DNA from: an uncultured Oscillospiraceae bacterium
Lineage (GTDB): Bacteria; Bacillota; Clostridia; Oscillospirales; Oscillospiraceae
Direction: 5' to 3'
DNA length: 13,250 nt
NCBI GenBank assembly: GCA_934565655.1
Contig: CAKTIE010000030.1
Coordinates: 1 to 13,250, forward strand
In this document: positions 12,534 to 13,250 of the stretch, in pieces
Layout: every line of letters begins with the position of its first letter
How positions within the stretch are numbered: position 1 is the stretch's first letter
Notes under the pieces: generated by a model
Database searches by the model: none
Seen by the model: only the letters and a program-made list of their open reading frames with translations
Told to the model about the DNA's origin: nothing
Translations under genes and position numbers: made by a program

Positions 12534-13250
12534 TTAGAGCGTAGCATGCAGCTTGGCGGCACGCTTCTTACCGTACATGCAGCAGGCAACCACATAGGCG
12601 ATGGCGCAAACCACACCGATGATGTAAGCGGGGGTCCAGGGAATGTTGAAGCCGATGTGAGCGTTGGCGATGTAGGTCACGCAGATGAAGGTGTAGAAGC
12701 CGCCGGGGATCATAGGCATCCAAGCCCACTTGCCCTTGCCGTTCTCAAACATCCATGCAGTGATGCACAGGAAGGCGAACAGGGACAGGGTCTGGTTGGC
12801 CCATGCGAAGTAACGCCACAGGATCATAAAGCCGTTGCTGTTGGTCTTGGCGAACACCAGAATGGCGATGACCAGAACGAAGATAGGCACAGCCAGCTTG
12901 ATACGCTTGCCGTTGGTGGACTGGTCGATGTGCATGGTCTCAGACAGGCTCAGACGCAGTGCACGCAGAGCCGTATCACCGGAGGTGATGGGCAGAACGA
13001 TAACACCGATCAGGGCGATGATGCCGCCCACATGACCCAGCAGGTACTTGCAGACCACACCGACAGTGCTGGTAGCCAAAGTGGCGTTGGGCTCCTGCAG
13101 AGCCATGTTGTACACGCCCATGGCGCCGGCAGCCCAGACCATGGCGATGAAGCCTTCCAACACCATCATGTTATAGAAGGTGTTGCGGCCCTGACGCTCG
13201 CTCTTCATGGTACGGGAGATGATAGCGGTCTGGGTGGAGTGGAAGCCGGA
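12534..13250 (-). CDS. cstA: CstA-family transporter (carbon starvation protein A), C-terminal part
   Basis: This is the C-terminal 238 residues of an inner-membrane transporter of the CstA/BtsT family, whose members take up peptides or pyruvate. The reading frame is open to the window edge, so the start lies beyond it and the true length is unknown; family members are about 480-700 residues. The first visible codons read SGFHSTQTAIISRTMKSE, a well-conserved CstA block. About six hydrophobic helices follow, including VLEGFIAMVWAAGAMGVYN, ALIGVIVLPITSGDTALR (the conserved P-x-x-SGDTA region), VPIFVLVIAILVFA and RYFAWANQTL. The tail is short and basic (GKKRAAK). The gene is convergent with the mini-FTR operon and has its own terminator. 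Substrate (peptides, amino acids or pyruvate) cannot be chosen from this part. Confidence 0.93.
   Translation of the reverse strand, partial: SGFHSTQTAIISRTMKSERQGRNTFYNMMVLEGFIAMVWAAGAMGVYNMALQEPNATLATSTVGVVCKYLLGHVGGIIALIGVIVLPITSGDTALRALRLSLSETMHIDQSTNGKRIKLAVPIFVLVIAILVFAKTNSNGFMILWRYFAWANQTLSLFAFLCITAWMFENGKGKWAWMPMIPGGFYTFICVTYIANAHIGFNIPWTPAYIIGVVCAIAYVVACCMYGKKRAAKLHATL

Noticed and set aside
1..13250. CRISPR array, IS element, toxin-antitoxin or defence genes
   Set aside because: I saw no regularly spaced repeats of CRISPR size, no transposase motifs, and no toxin-antitoxin or nuclease/helicase defence families. The only mobile-element trace is the integrase fragment.

Overview
The window looks like ordinary chromosome from a GC-rich, anaerobic, spore-forming (or recently spore-forming) Firmicute of class Clostridia, most likely the Oscillospiraceae/Oscillospirales group. 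The grounds are a SpoIIM gene beside XerD, a DivIVA-like protein, a phosphate butyryltransferase, ammonia-dependent asparagine synthetase, a Clostridia-type mini ferredoxin-thioredoxin reductase protein, strong AGGAG-type ribosome binding sites and GC-rich codon use. The genus cannot be fixed from the sequence alone.

Layout. (1) 1-753: the catalytic half of a phage/ICE-type tyrosine integrase whose N-terminal part is missing. It points at the 3' end of a tRNA-Arg(ACG) gene on the minus strand (871-947), with a terminator between them. This is the edge of a tRNA-integrated element or its remnant. (2) 1104-1697: a small DivIVA-like coiled-coil gene, convergent with asnA across a perfect bidirectional terminator. 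(3) 1767-5180, minus strand: three separately promoted metabolic genes in the order asnA, a class I aminotransferase and a Ptb-family phosphate acyltransferase. The first two could make aspartate and then asparagine. (4) 5392-8636, plus strand: queA-tgt-yajC and a four-helix membrane protein of the YrzE/TIGR04086 type. This is the classic queuosine/translocase neighbourhood, but secD/secF do not follow. (5) 8637-8979: a 343-base gene-free stretch with an 11-bp inverted repeat, three tandem copies of a TTTACATAA-like motif and a promoter. (6) 8980-10486: spoIIM and xerD. (7) 10626-12413: an operon of a uridine-kinase-like P-loop kinase, a cytidylate-kinase-like protein and a 65-residue six-cysteine FTR-type protein. 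(8) 12534-13250, minus strand: the C-terminal part of a CstA-family transporter that runs off the window end.

Sigma-A-type promoters can be read in front of nine transcription units. All nine have exactly 17 bases between the -35 and -10 boxes, and strong intrinsic terminators separate most units.

I found no CRISPR array, IS element, toxin-antitoxin pair, defence island or clearly undescribed system. The most interesting spots are the broken integrase at tRNA-Arg, the repeats upstream of spoIIM, the palindromic CGCATGC repeats in the aminotransferase leader, and the kinase/kinase/mini-FTR operon.
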